Source of the DNA: Planctomycetaceae bacterium
Lineage (GTDB): Bacteria > Planctomycetota > Planctomycetia > Pirellulales > Pirellulaceae
Length of the DNA stretch: 49,442 nucleotides
Assembly (NCBI GenBank): GCA_002685655.1
Contig: NYXM01000025.1
Coordinates: forward strand, 1-49,442
Direction of reading: 5' to 3'
A program made the translations under genes and the position numbers. Under the pieces are notes generated by a model. It did no database searches. It saw only the letters and a list, made by a program, of their open reading frames with translations, and had not been told where the DNA came from. Position 1 is the first letter of the stretch. Every line of letters begins with the position of its first letter. Shown piece after piece: positions 30,049-39,369 of this stretch.

Positions 30049-31269
30049 CTAATGAAGAACCCGCGTCTCCCCCGCCCGCCGCCTTGTGAGGATCGCGAGG
30101 ACTTTTTCGCGGCCACCGACGATGATCAAACAGCCGCGATGGTCACCGGGGACGTTCAACCGCTTCTGCAATAGATCTGGGTCGAGTTGCAGTCCTCGGT
30201 GTTTGATTTCCAGCCGGCCCATTTTTCTTTTGCGCAGCGCGGCTTTGACCTGCTTGATGTCGAACGGTAACGCCGCAACGACCTCAAACGTCGTCAGCCG
30301 CGCGTCATCGTCGATCAGTCTGTCTGACGTCAGGTAGGCGACTCTCGGTGTGATGGCCTGTAGTCCAAAGATCTCGGCCAAGGCACTGGTCAGCCGACCT
30401 GCCAGAACGGCGGAGTGCGGCTCGTGAACAAAATTGCCGAGTTTGGTTGCGACGGGAACATCTCGATCCGGCAAGCCGGTAATGGACACTGGAGCGTGAC
30501 GTTCGTTGCGGGCCAACACGGTTGCAGTATGCATCGACGGATGCCGCGACAAGTTGCCAATCCAGGCGACTTGTTGCCGGCAGGCACGGGACTGTCCGAT
30601 CCACTCGCGTTCTGCTTCCGGCGCGAAGTCCTCCGGCAGGACGGTGGCCGGTGCCAGCTTGATGGCACCATCGGGGTGTTTTGCGATCAAGTGGCGTAAC
30701 GCGTCGACATGGGGCTCCCAGAACTCGGCATTAATTGATCGAGTGCCTTGCGCCCGCCGATCCGGGTCGATGTGCCACAGCGTACCAGTCTCGATCGCGG
30801 ACCGGCGCGCGTCGCCCAATTGGGCGGAACCCATCACTCGTTCCAGACGCTGGCAATTCTCGTTTGCCAACAGTGCCGAGATCGGATCGATGTCGATCCC
30901 CAGACTTGGGCCGTGGTCCGCCAACGCCAGGAGGTCGCCTCCCAGGCCACAACACAGATCGACGGTGTGCGAGTCGCTGGGAAATCGACTCGCCTTGTAA
31001 CGTGCAGACCGCTGGTCAGTGGCTTGTTCGAGCAGTTTTCGGGTAAACAGCATCTTGTCCGCGTCTGCGAACTTCTGCTTGGCACGTTCGCGTAACTCGA
31101 TCTGATCAACCACTAAACGCGTGCGCGAAGGAGAGAGTTCCTGTCTGAGCGACTTGATCAGTGCGACCGTCGAACGCTCGCCGGCCGCCGCCCGCGCCAG
31201 GTACGGTTCAGCGTCGTCGCTCGCCAGCCATCGATAGTCATTCAGTTTGGTTGTCTCCACTTGAATCAC
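30049..31269 (-). CDS. SAM-dependent methyltransferase with THUMP-like domain
   Basis: A 406-residue class I methyltransferase of the THUMP-like family, probably acting on RNA. The SAM loop is VDLCCGLGGDLLAL, and GIDIDPI follows as the acidic second motif. A DPDRR segment takes the place of the D/N-P-P-x catalytic motif. The C-terminal 90 residues (from EVVAALPFDIKQVKAALRKRKMGRLEIKHRG) match the THUMP-like domain. The start is GTG at 31269. Substrate unknown. It diverges from the 31295 gene with a 25-bp gap, so the promoters must overlap. Confidence 0.88.
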   Translation of the reverse strand: MIQVETTKLNDYRWLASDDAEPYLARAAAGERSTVALIKSLRQELSPSRTRLVVDQIELRERAKQKFADADKMLFTRKLLEQATDQRSARYKASRFPSDSHTVDLCCGLGGDLLALADHGPSLGIDIDPISALLANENCQRLERVMGSAQLGDARRSAIETGTLWHIDPDRRAQGTRSINAEFWEPHVDALRHLIAKHPDGAIKLAPATVLPEDFAPEAEREWIGQSRACRQQVAWIGNLSRHPSMHTATVLARNERHAPVSITGLPDRDVPVATKLGNFVHEPHSAVLAGRLTSALAEIFGLQAITPRVAYLTSDRLIDDDARLTTFEVVAALPFDIKQVKAALRKRKMGRLEIKHRGLQLDPDLLQKRLNVPGDHRGCLIIVGGREKVLAILTRRRAGETRVLH

Positions 31270-31294
31270 GTCCAGATCAAGGGATGATAGAGGG

Positions 31295-31705
31295 ATGTTA
31301 CCATCGATGAATTTGCTCGCGAACTATTTGCATTTGGCCCGCGCTAGTGGTGCGCGTCAGCGTCCAAACGTACGCGCTCGGTTGCTGGTGTTGGCTGCAG
31401 TCGCCGCAGCATACGGGAGTCTGGATCGCATTGCTGCCCATTGTCGGCAGCTGGTATTGGAACACAACCCGCACCACATGATCGGACGTTGGAAAACAGT
31501 TTCGACGGCGCTTGCGGAAGAGGACTTCTTGCATTTCCTACGTCATCTGGAACGACGGTATCCACTCGAGCAGGTTGAGAGGATGCTCGAGACGTTGGGA
31601 ATCGATTTGATGAATGAACGCAACGCATATTACTCGGACGAAGAGTATGCTGCGTCACTGCTCAATATTACGACCGAACGGCTAACGGAATTGTTCGGCG
31701 AGTAA
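31295..31705 (+). CDS. Small helical hypothetical protein
   Basis: A 136-residue mostly helical, soluble protein of unknown function. Features include the arginine-rich ARASGARQRPNVRARLLVLAAVAAAYGS, a histidine-containing HCRQLVLEHNPHHMIGRW and an acidic C-terminus with YYSDEEYAASLL. The ATG at 31295 is used; an in-frame ATG at 31307 is also possible. It is not a known domain to me. It diverges from the methyltransferase gene. Confidence 0.7.
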   Translation: MLPSMNLLANYLHLARASGARQRPNVRARLLVLAAVAAAYGSLDRIAAHCRQLVLEHNPHHMIGRWKTVSTALAEEDFLHFLRHLERRYPLEQVERMLETLGIDLMNERNAYYSDEEYAASLLNITTERLTELFGE

Positions 31706-31919
31706 GGCTTGGAGATTCCAAGGCGAATCTGCCCAAGGCAAAGCCCCGGCACTTCTGCCTCAACTCCACTATTCGTCATCCCTTCGTGTGTCACTTGTGC
31801 CTGCTTTACCGCCGACTCTCCCTGGGCAACCTGATGGGGCAAGTGGCAAATCTGGCAAGTTGGCCTGGGTCTGAAGTCGATCCTGGATAATGTGACAATC
31901 CGCTGATGGGAGGGCGAAC

Positions 31920-32669
31920 ATGTTTGGAAAAAGAATGCGAATGGGCGTCATTCTCGCCGCCGCCCTGGGCGGGCCGTTCCTATGGTACAACAGGCCGGCG
32001 GCCGAAAACCTGCAGGCCAACGTAAAGAGCTGGCTGAGTCGTGGCGGGTCGAGTGTTTTTGGTTGGCCGTCCAACCAGAGTGGCGCGCTGTTGGAAGTTC
32101 CGCTAACTTCGCAAACACAAGCCGCCTCGGTTACAGGGTCTGGAAACAGCCCTGTTTCTGTTTTGCCAACGCTTACTGGCCCGGCCAGTAGCGACTTAAG
32201 AACGCTGTTCCGATTCGACGTGTCGCCTCGCTGGGTTACCGAGCGCTGGAGCCGCGTGTCGACCGTTCGCGGTGAGCCGGATTGGGAGGGGCTGCGTGTG
32301 CCGGTGGTGACAGGGACGCAATTTGATGACTTGGCCGGTTCGCTCACTTATTATTTCGACGCCAAACACCAGGTACGCCGGATCACATTTCACGGAGTCA
32401 CGGGAGACGAACGAAAACTGGTCACATTCGTTTCGCAGGTGTACGATATGAAGCCCGACTCGGATTTGGCCGGCAGCCTGCACATCGCACGATGGAACGG
32501 ACAACCAACCAGCGTTCTACGGGTCGCCCTCGCCCCGGTCATCAGGTCGAACATGCCACATTCGCGACTCGAGATTCTGCTAGAGCTGAATCGCCCAAGT
32601 GTTGGTTTTCGACTCAGTTCGCAGTCCGATTCAATCTTGCAACAACACAGAGAAAACCGCGGTTGGTAG
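31920..32669 (+). CDS. Hypothetical protein with N-terminal membrane anchor
   Basis: A 249-residue protein. The ATG at 31920 has a strong ribosome site (GGGAGG). The first 25 residues form a hydrophobic segment (MGVILAAALGGPFLWYN) that would anchor it or act as an uncleaved signal. The exported part begins with a low-complexity Ser/Thr linker and then a compact domain from about residue 90 (FRFDVSPRWVTERWSRV...LAGSLTYYFDAKHQVRRITFHGVTG). It resembles planctomycete-specific families of unknown function; I do not recognise a precise one. It stands alone between short gaps. Confidence 0.7.
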   Translation: MFGKRMRMGVILAAALGGPFLWYNRPAAENLQANVKSWLSRGGSSVFGWPSNQSGALLEVPLTSQTQAASVTGSGNSPVSVLPTLTGPASSDLRTLFRFDVSPRWVTERWSRVSTVRGEPDWEGLRVPVVTGTQFDDLAGSLTYYFDAKHQVRRITFHGVTGDERKLVTFVSQVYDMKPDSDLAGSLHIARWNGQPTSVLRVALAPVIRSNMPHSRLEILLELNRPSVGFRLSSQSDSILQQHRENRGW

Positions 32670-32814
32670 CGACGGTGGGAGAATTCCGGGTTGGACTTGT
32701 GCTTTGACCGGGTACATTGATGAAATACACGTCCGTCCTGCCAGCACTTACGAATGATGTGAGGCACGGCAGTGTTTCGTCACCGAAGCCAATTGCCACC
32801 GGGACTCGACGACC

Positions 32815-33787
32815 TTGGAACGTGACGACAGGCCAACTATTTTGACCGCCACCGTCGCCAATCGCGTGCAATCGCTGTGGCTCGTTCTATCTTCGTTCCC
32901 AGCCGAAGAACGCGCTGACCAAGTGGCTTCGATGATGGCCACCGCTGTGGATCCCGAGACGACGTTTGCCGATCTTCTGATTGCACGCCGCGACAAGCAA
33001 ATTGTGGCCGCGACGTGGGGTACAAGCTGCCCCTGGGAGAACTGCAGTTGTCTGGCCGCCGCAGTTGATCGAGGGCGAACCTGAGGCGACGGCGGCGGCA
33101 CTCTTCAAAGAAGTCGACGCACGACTCGAGGCCGGCGACGCCGATCTTGCCCAGGCGATCCAGATGTCGGAGGAAGGCGAAATCCCCGCTCGCCTGCGAC
33201 GTCATGGTTTTAAACTCGCAGCCAGGCTGCTGTATCTGATCTATGACGTTGGTTCTACAGGCGACGTTGGTTCCACAGGCGACGTTGAGAGGATCGATGG
33301 GGTCGAACCAGTGGCCGAAGCACAGGGATCCCCGCTGGAATTCGAGCCATTCGGCGATTCGGAAGCAGATCGTCTAATGACCTTGGTCGAGAGGACTTAC
33401 GTTGACACTCAGGATATCCCTGTGCTGAATAACCTGCGCACCATGGAGGACGTTCTTGATGGTTACCGCCATACGGGCTGTTTCGATCCGCACAATTGGT
33501 TTTTTGCCCAATTGGAGGGAAGCGATATAGGTTGCCTCCTGTTGGCCGATCATCCGGCCATGGATCAAGTCGAATTGATATACATGGGGGTCGTCCCGGA
33601 GGCACGCGGCAGAGGGCTTGGAAGGCGGATCACCGAGCGTGCAAAGCGACATACCCTTCAAGCAGGGAGACGGCGGTTGATCCTCGGTGTGGACGCAGAA
33701 AACAGTCCGGCCCTGCTCACTTACACGTCCGCCGGTTTCCAAAGATGTCAGGAGCGATGGGTCTTTTTGCGCAGTTTGCGGAATTGA
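32815..33787 (+). pseudogene. GNAT acetyltransferase gene with a frameshift
   Basis: Two open frames together encode one GNAT protein. The N-terminal part runs from TTG 32815 to about 33016 (ending IVAATW). The rest continues in the other frame from about 33018 (VQAAPGRTAVVWPPQL onward) to 33787. Removing one G from the GGGG run at 33017-33020 joins them into one continuous protein of about 323 residues. The C-terminal GNAT motif is YMGVVPEARGRGLGRRI. A tandem 18-base unit (33245-33262, 33263-33280) gives a VGSTGDVGSTGD linker. The ATG at 32981 could start a shortened, still GNAT-containing product. Sequencing error, mutation or programmed shift all remain possible. Confidence 0.72.
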
Positions 33788-34000
33788 CGTTTCTGTTTTC
33801 CAGGCAGTAGCTTACGACGAAACCGTGACCTCCACGTTGCTCGGCGAACCTGTCATGCGACAACTTTTCCACGATGTGACTGTCTAGTGACGTCCCATTG
33901 ACGGTTGTCGTTGCGGGCATAAAAACCTACGTTTTGGGCACGATTCGATTGCTGTTATCTGCTCCATGGAATTCTTTTTCGGAAAGCTGTGCAGCCTGGT

Positions 34001-34028
34001 TTGACAGCGATGCTAGCGGGCGTACAAT
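34001..34028 (+). promoter_or_regulatory. dnaA promoter
   Basis: A perfect TTGACA at 34001-34006, 16 bases, then TACAAT at 34023-34028, one mismatch to TATAAT. It is the best sigma70-like promoter in the window. It gives a 5' leader of roughly 120 bases before the dnaA start at 34159. The rest of the 33788-34158 gap shows no gene, and I see no convincing DnaA box there. Confidence 0.72.
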
Positions 34029-34158
34029 CTACGCCGATGTTAGTTAGATAGCACGTCGTGACGCTTTCGCTTTGCGACTTTCTTGGGTTAACAACACGCG
34101 GCAGCCACTGTTACAACCGAGCACAATGTGGCCGGTCTTGTGACTCACATCTGATCTT

Positions 34159-35604
34159 GTGAACTGGCGGTCGTGTGCGCAGGATGTGATCGCCTTGACC
34201 ACGGACGGGATCAAAATCGTTGCTGAATTGCGGGATGAACTTTCCCGCAGAATCGGCCGTCAGCGGTTTGACCTTTGGTTTCAAACCGGTGTGCAATTGG
34301 CCGTGCAAGGTAATACGATTGTGGTGGCCGTTTCGGACCAGTTCATTTTGGAACGGCTGCGGAAGCAGTTTCTGAGTGACCTGCGTGCCGTTGGAAAACA
34401 GCAGTTTGGTCAGTCGCCACAGGTTGATTTCCTTGTTGAAGAATCGTTAAAGACGACCGTTTCAGACGAGACGACTTCCAGTGCGGATTCAACTCAGGCG
34501 CGGACGGCAGTTCGACAACCAACCAAGACGATGGCCCGCCAGGTAGAACCACCGTGCCGGCGCGCCGGACGTCGATTCGCCTGTTTGGAATCGTATGTGG
34601 TCGGAGGTGGAAATCGGCTCGCCTTTACTGCGTCGCAATCTATTGCCCAGCGACCTGGCAGCGTGACTCCACTGTATCTACATGGCCCCACAGGGTGCGG
34701 AAAGACGCATCTTCTGGAGGGTGTCTGGTCTGCGATGCGACGCGAGTATCGCAGCTGCCGCGCGCTGTATTTGAGCTCCGAGCAATTCACGAGCTATTTT
34801 CTGGAGGCATTGCATGGCGGAGGTTTGCCTGGCTTTCGCCGCAAGACGCGTGACGTCGATCTACTGCTGGTCGACGATGTGCAGTTTTTCGCTGGCAAAC
34901 GCGCGACCATTGTCGAACTGCAGAATACGATGGATGCGCTGGTTCGATCGGGCCGGCAACTTGTCCTGGCTGGCGACCGTGCTCCCAATGCACTGACTGA
35001 GTTGGGACCCGAGTTTAGTGCACGCGTCTCCGGCGGCCTGGTATGTTCTTTGGACGTGGCGGACTATGCCACTCGACTTGGAATCACGTCGCAATTGGCG
35101 GCTCGCATGGGCTTACCGATGCCCGCCGAAGTGCGGGAGTACATTGCGACGGAGGTCTCGGGCGACGGGCGGCAGATCGCCGGTTCGTTGAATCGCCTGT
35201 GGGCAACCAGCGAGGCCCTTAAGCAGCCGATCACGCTGGATCTCGCCACCAAAGCGTTGCAGGATATGCTCCAGGCGTGCGATCAGTTGGTCCAACTCGC
35301 TGACATTGAAAAAGCCGTTTGTTCGGCCTTTGGTGTGACGCCGCAGTTGCTGCGGGACGATCGAAAATCGAAAGCCGTTAGCCACCCACGTATGCTGGCC
35401 ATGTGGCTGGCTCGCAAATACACCCGTGCCGCTTCATCTGAAATCAGCAATTTCTTCGGTCGAAGAAGCCATAGCACAGTCATCTCGGCCGAAAAAAAGG
35501 TGAATGGGTGGGTCGCAAACGGGGCCACCGTACAGGTGGGGCCGGGTTCCTATCGGGCGACCGACGCGATTCGTCGCGCGGAGTTGCAGCTACGGAGCGG
35601 ATGA
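34159..35604 (+). CDS. dnaA: Chromosomal replication initiator protein DnaA
   Basis: Binds DnaA boxes at oriC and opens the origin. From the GTG at 34159 the 481-residue protein has domain I (about 1-95), a linker, the AAA+ domain III with Walker A GPTGCGKTHL (176-185) and Walker B LLLVDDVQFFAGK (235-247), and the C-terminal domain IV. The box-recognition element reads GRRSHSTV (434-441); the usual GGRDHTTV-type Asp is Ser here, so box preference may differ. The usual neighbours (dnaN, recF, gyrB) are absent. A promoter lies at 34001. The remaining families with this architecture (Hda, DnaC) lack domain IV, so the call is firm. Confidence 0.93.
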   Translation: MNWRSCAQDVIALTTDGIKIVAELRDELSRRIGRQRFDLWFQTGVQLAVQGNTIVVAVSDQFILERLRKQFLSDLRAVGKQQFGQSPQVDFLVEESLKTTVSDETTSSADSTQARTAVRQPTKTMARQVEPPCRRAGRRFACLESYVVGGGNRLAFTASQSIAQRPGSVTPLYLHGPTGCGKTHLLEGVWSAMRREYRSCRALYLSSEQFTSYFLEALHGGGLPGFRRKTRDVDLLLVDDVQFFAGKRATIVELQNTMDALVRSGRQLVLAGDRAPNALTELGPEFSARVSGGLVCSLDVADYATRLGITSQLAARMGLPMPAEVREYIATEVSGDGRQIAGSLNRLWATSEALKQPITLDLATKALQDMLQACDQLVQLADIEKAVCSAFGVTPQLLRDDRKSKAVSHPRMLAMWLARKYTRAASSEISNFFGRRSHSTVISAEKKVNGWVANGATVQVGPGSYRATDAIRRAELQLRSG

Positions 35605-35982
35605 CGCGGAATTCGCCGCCAAGACCGGCCAACTTCAGTGCCGCAACTAGATTTGGCATACAATGGGGGTTTGGTCTGGTTTCGGCCCCGAAGTTGCACT
35701 AATTTGCCCAGGTTCAGGCAAGCAATTCCGGCCCACGAGCGGCGTGGGGGACGATCCGTTCCTGCGAAATTCACCAATCCAAGACCGATGCGAACGAATC
35801 AGTGGTGTGCCGCCAGGAATGCATTTTACGGCACCTGGACCCGTCAAGATTCACCGCAGTCTTGCCAACGGCGGAATACCCAACCCTGTAGGTCCGAGCT
35901 GTACTCCATTTGCGGGTCTGGACGGATTACAGCTCCGGCCTACATATCAGCTGCCCTCAGTTGAATGCGGTGACGCCTCCCA
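35605..35982. other. Intergenic region, possible leader RNA
   Basis: About 378 bp without a convincing gene. TACAAT at 35659-35664 could be a -10 box, without a clear -35. Downstream are a GGGG...CCCC pairing and a perfect hairpin, CCCACG-AGCGG-CGTGGG (35732-35748). It may be a long leader of the GTPase gene. An overlapping open frame, 35638-35964, has no domain. Confidence 0.35.
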
Positions 35983-37554
35983 ATGGACATAAAACGTACG
36001 ACATCAGGACTCTTGTTGCTGATTGTCCTTGCTGCGCTAGGCATGATCTTGATCACCATGCCGTCTTGGATCGCCGGTCAAATTGAGACGGTCAGGCAAA
36101 TTGGCCCGGACTGGCTGGTCTATGTCTACATGGCCGTCGTGGGCACCGGCGCCGCGCTGCTGTTGGGATGTACAATCGCCCTGGTCTGGCGGCTCTGGTC
36201 TCGCACGGCACGCAAAAAGAAGCTGCGTATTCAGCGGGACAAGTCCCCCAGCCAGCTTTCCGTCGCTGAGCGTGAGCGTGAAGTGACGGACAACCTGACG
36301 GCCGCCGATGACCTGCGTGCTGGGTTGCCCACGGCGGACGCTTTGCGCGATCAGCTCGAACCGATCAAACGCAGGATCGAAGAGAAACGGGAGAGCCAGA
36401 AGCTAGAGATCGTGGCGTTTGGTGCGATCTCCAGCGGCAAGTCCTCTTTGTTGAACGCATTGGCTGGGTGCGATGTCTTTCAGGCCGACGCCAAAGGGGG
36501 CACGACGGTGCAGCGCAATGCGATACCTTGGCCGGGTTCGGATAGAGTCGTGCTAGTGGATACGCCCGGCCTGGGGGAGATCGACGGCGCATCACGTGGT
36601 GGTATCGCGGCCGAGTCTGCCAAAGATGCCGACTTGGGGCTGCTGGTGTTGGACGGTCCGCTCCGCGAATGGGAATTCGAACTACTCCGCCGTTTGGGAG
36701 AAATGGAAAAACGGGTCGTTGTCTGTCTGAACAAACAGGACTGGTACGACGAAAGCGACCGCGCGTCGTTGCTCGGCCAGATCCAGTCGCAGGTCAAGGA
36801 GTACGTCCGTGCCGACGACTTGATTTCCGTGCGATCGCGCGCGACCACACGTAAACGCGTCCGCGTAATGCCCGACGGCGGGCAGAGTGACGAGGAGGTC
36901 GCAGTACCTGTCGATATTTCGCCGTTGGCCGATCGCATGATGGCGATCGTCAAACAGGATGGGCGTGATCTTCTGTTGGCAAATCTCTTACTTCAGTCAC
37001 GAGGGCTGGTTTCGTCTGCTCGCAAGCGAGGGGAAGATTCATTGGATCAGCGTGCGGTGGCAATTGTCGATCGCTACATGTGGGGGGCGGGGGGCGTCGC
37101 GGCATTGACTCCGTTTCCCATGATCGATCTGGTCGCCGGCTGTGCGATTTCCACCAAGATGGTGGTCGACTTGGGGCAAGTGTATCGTCAAGACATTGAC
37201 CTCGATGCCGCACTAAAACTGCTCGGTGAATTGGGAAAGAACTTGATTTCCATCATGGGAGCAACGGCGGCGACACCGTTGGTTGCCGCAGGAGTTGGGT
37301 CGTTGCTCAAGGCCGTACCTGGTGTGGGTACGATTGCCGGACAGATGTTACAAGGTGTGGTCCAGGCGTTGATCACGCGCTGGATCGGCTCGGTCTTTAT
37401 TCAGTATTTCAAGAACCAGATGCAGCAACCCGAAGGTGGACTGACTGCCCTGGCACGACGCGAATGGGAGCGATTGACGACCATCGACGAACTGCGCCGG
37501 CTGGTCACAAACGCGCGACACAGATTCAAAGAGGAGGGCGACAGCGACGATTAA
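35983..37554 (+). CDS. Membrane-anchored dynamin/Era-like GTPase with DUF697-like tail
   Basis: A 523-residue GTPase. Two membrane helices are predicted at about residues 8-27 and 45-69, then a charged linker and the G domain: G1 GAISSGKSS (147-155), G3 DTPG (193-196), G4 NKQD (250-253). The C-terminal third is a hydrophobic helical region (GGVAALTPFPMIDLVAG, LIRSIMGATAATPLVAA-like), as in DUF697/YcjF-type proteins. Such proteins may remodel or sense membranes, but no function is established here. A second GTPase of similar type follows 169 bp downstream, so they may work as a pair. Confidence 0.83.
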   Translation: MDIKRTTSGLLLLIVLAALGMILITMPSWIAGQIETVRQIGPDWLVYVYMAVVGTGAALLLGCTIALVWRLWSRTARKKKLRIQRDKSPSQLSVAEREREVTDNLTAADDLRAGLPTADALRDQLEPIKRRIEEKRESQKLEIVAFGAISSGKSSLLNALAGCDVFQADAKGGTTVQRNAIPWPGSDRVVLVDTPGLGEIDGASRGGIAAESAKDADLGLLVLDGPLREWEFELLRRLGEMEKRVVVCLNKQDWYDESDRASLLGQIQSQVKEYVRADDLISVRSRATTRKRVRVMPDGGQSDEEVAVPVDISPLADRMMAIVKQDGRDLLLANLLLQSRGLVSSARKRGEDSLDQRAVAIVDRYMWGAGGVAALTPFPMIDLVAGCAISTKMVVDLGQVYRQDIDLDAALKLLGELGKNLISIMGATAATPLVAAGVGSLLKAVPGVGTIAGQMLQGVVQALITRWIGSVFIQYFKNQMQQPEGGLTALARREWERLTTIDELRRLVTNARHRFKEEGDSDD

Positions 37555-37723
37555 GCGGAGGTAGCGACTGATTGCCCAGTCGAATCCAAGAAACACAATG
37601 GGAGTTCCCGAGAATTTGGGTCGTAAACCGCGCCTTCATTTCTGAGCATCGCCTAGCTCGATCTAAAACCACGACAAGAACCGTTACCCTCCGACGCATT
37701 GCCACCAATTTCAAATCGAACCG

Positions 37724-39082
37724 ATGACTTCCACCGTGACGCAATCAGTTGATCTTCAAGATACCAACTACCAGCGGGCTCTCGCTTCGCTTGAACAGAC
37801 AATCAACAAACTGCATCGCTGTTCGGATGAAGAAAAGCAGCTCATGCGCGACGATTTGCACAAGCTGCGACAGATGTCGGAGAAACTGGCCTGCGGTCGG
37901 ATCGAGATCGTTGTGTTCGGCGAAATCAGCACCGGCAAGTCGGCCATGATCAACGCGTTGGTGGGACGTGACGTGACCGCCGTCGACGTGCAAGGCGGTT
38001 GGACGAAAGAGATCTGGCATGTCGCCTGGGAAGGAGCCGGGTACCGAATTCCCGGTTTGGCGGAATCGGAAGTGGTCCTGATCGACACGCCTGGACTGAA
38101 TGAGGTCGGCGGGCAAGAACGGGCCGATATGGCACGTGAGTCCGCTGCGCGTGCAGACCTCATCGTGTTCGTGACGGACTCCGACCTGAATGAGACAGAA
38201 TTCTCGGCCCTCACGACGCTGGCCGCGACCAACAAGCCACTGATCGTCGTGCTGAATAAGATCGATCTGTACTCGCCCGACCAACGCGAGCGACTGTTCA
38301 AAGTGCTGCGCGACGATCGGCTCAGTGACATCGTCGACGCGGACAACATCGTCACAACCTCCGCCGACCCACGCGAAGTCGAATTCGTCATTGAATCACC
38401 CGGCGGAAAGACGCGCAGCGAGTGGCGGAAGCCGGCGCCCAACATCGAGGCGCTCAAGGTCCGTATGCTGGAGGTCCTCGAAGCAGATGGCTTGGCATTG
38501 TTGGCCTTGAACGCTGCGATGTACGCCGCCGACAAGTCCGATCGCGTCGCGACACTTCGCGTGCAGCTGCGCGAACGCCGCGCGAATCAGATTATCTGGA
38601 GCTACACGGTCATCAAATCCACGGCTGTTGCACTGAATCCTGCGCCCGTTGTCGACTCGCTCGGAGGCGTTGCGGTGGACGCAACCATGGTCGCGACGCT
38701 AGCTCAAGTGTACGGATTGGAATTGTCCTGGTCACACGCCCGTGTTCTGGTCACCTCGATCGTGCGAGCGGCAGGATGGGTCATGCTCGCTGAAATTGGG
38801 ACGCACGCGGCGGCGTACGCGTTCAAGGCCCTTACACTCGGATACGGGACCGTCCTGACGGCAATCCCGCAGGGTGCGGCTGCCGGATACGGCTCGTACA
38901 TTGTGGGGCAAGCTGCACGGTACTACTTTGAACACGGCGCATCCTGGGGCAACGAAGGACCTAAAGCTGTCGTGCATCGAATCCTGGAGGAAACCAACAA
39001 GGAATCCGTGCTAGTTCGATTGAAGACAGAGCTTCGCAAGAAACTGGGAAGCAACGTGCACGTGGCCTCGGACGACGGCTGA
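37724..39082 (+). CDS. Second Era-like GTPase with hydrophobic C-terminal domain
   Basis: A 452-residue GTPase without the N-terminal membrane helices of its neighbour. A coiled-coil-like N-terminus (QRALASLEQTINKLHRC...) precedes G1 FGEISTGKSAMINAL (G66 to S73), G3 DTPG (121-124) and G4 NKID (178-181). After about residue 280 follows a long helical, hydrophobic domain (SYTVIKSTAVALNPAPVVDSLGGVAVDATMVATLAQVYG), similar in character to the DUF697-like tail of the upstream GTPase. A GEISTGKS/GAISSGKS pair suggests ancient duplication. The start is ATG at 37724. An inverted repeat follows the stop. Confidence 0.85.
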   Translation: MTSTVTQSVDLQDTNYQRALASLEQTINKLHRCSDEEKQLMRDDLHKLRQMSEKLACGRIEIVVFGEISTGKSAMINALVGRDVTAVDVQGGWTKEIWHVAWEGAGYRIPGLAESEVVLIDTPGLNEVGGQERADMARESAARADLIVFVTDSDLNETEFSALTTLAATNKPLIVVLNKIDLYSPDQRERLFKVLRDDRLSDIVDADNIVTTSADPREVEFVIESPGGKTRSEWRKPAPNIEALKVRMLEVLEADGLALLALNAAMYAADKSDRVATLRVQLRERRANQIIWSYTVIKSTAVALNPAPVVDSLGGVAVDATMVATLAQVYGLELSWSHARVLVTSIVRAAGWVMLAEIGTHAAAYAFKALTLGYGTVLTAIPQGAAAGYGSYIVGQAARYYFEHGASWGNEGPKAVVHRILEETNKESVLVRLKTELRKKLGSNVHVASDDG

Positions 39083-39123
39083 ACATCGAACATCCAATGT
39101 CCGTTGTTCGATGTTCGATGTTC
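39081..39123. repeat. Terminator-like inverted repeat
   Basis: Perfect 14-base arms, GAACATCGAACATC (39081-39094) and GATGTTCGATGTTC (39110-39123), around a 15-base loop. It overlaps the last base pairs after the second GTPase gene and is a likely terminator; the repeated GAACATC unit also makes it a simple-sequence palindrome. Confidence 0.7.
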
Positions 39124-39369
39124 AACTGGCCAGCAGGGAATTCTGGCCAGATCGCCCCGGCATATGATTTGCATGTTCTCGGCATATTCTGCATTCATTC
39201 ACAGTAGATGCGTCAAAATGGCAGCGAGATTCACCGGCTTGCCTGTCCGTTACATCCAGATCCTGCAAACCGTTGGAGGGAACCTCCAGGAGAGGGTTTG
39301 CCCGCGTCCTCCGAATACGCTGCCGAATCAGGCCAGAAAAACCACGAATTCCGATTCCAAGGAGTCCCC

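Noticed and set aside
32981..33787. An intact GNAT gene starting at ATG 32981
   Set aside because: The first codons in this frame are not protein-like, whereas the other frame supplies a sensible N-terminus up to the GGGG run. The frameshift reading explains both.
34029..34158. DnaA-box cluster or oriC near dnaA
   Set aside because: No convincing TTATCCACA-like boxes were found on either strand by eye; a full search is needed but cannot be done here.
35638..35964. A 108-codon plus-strand open frame before the GTPase gene
   Set aside because: Composition is not protein-like, no domain, and it lies in a probable leader region.
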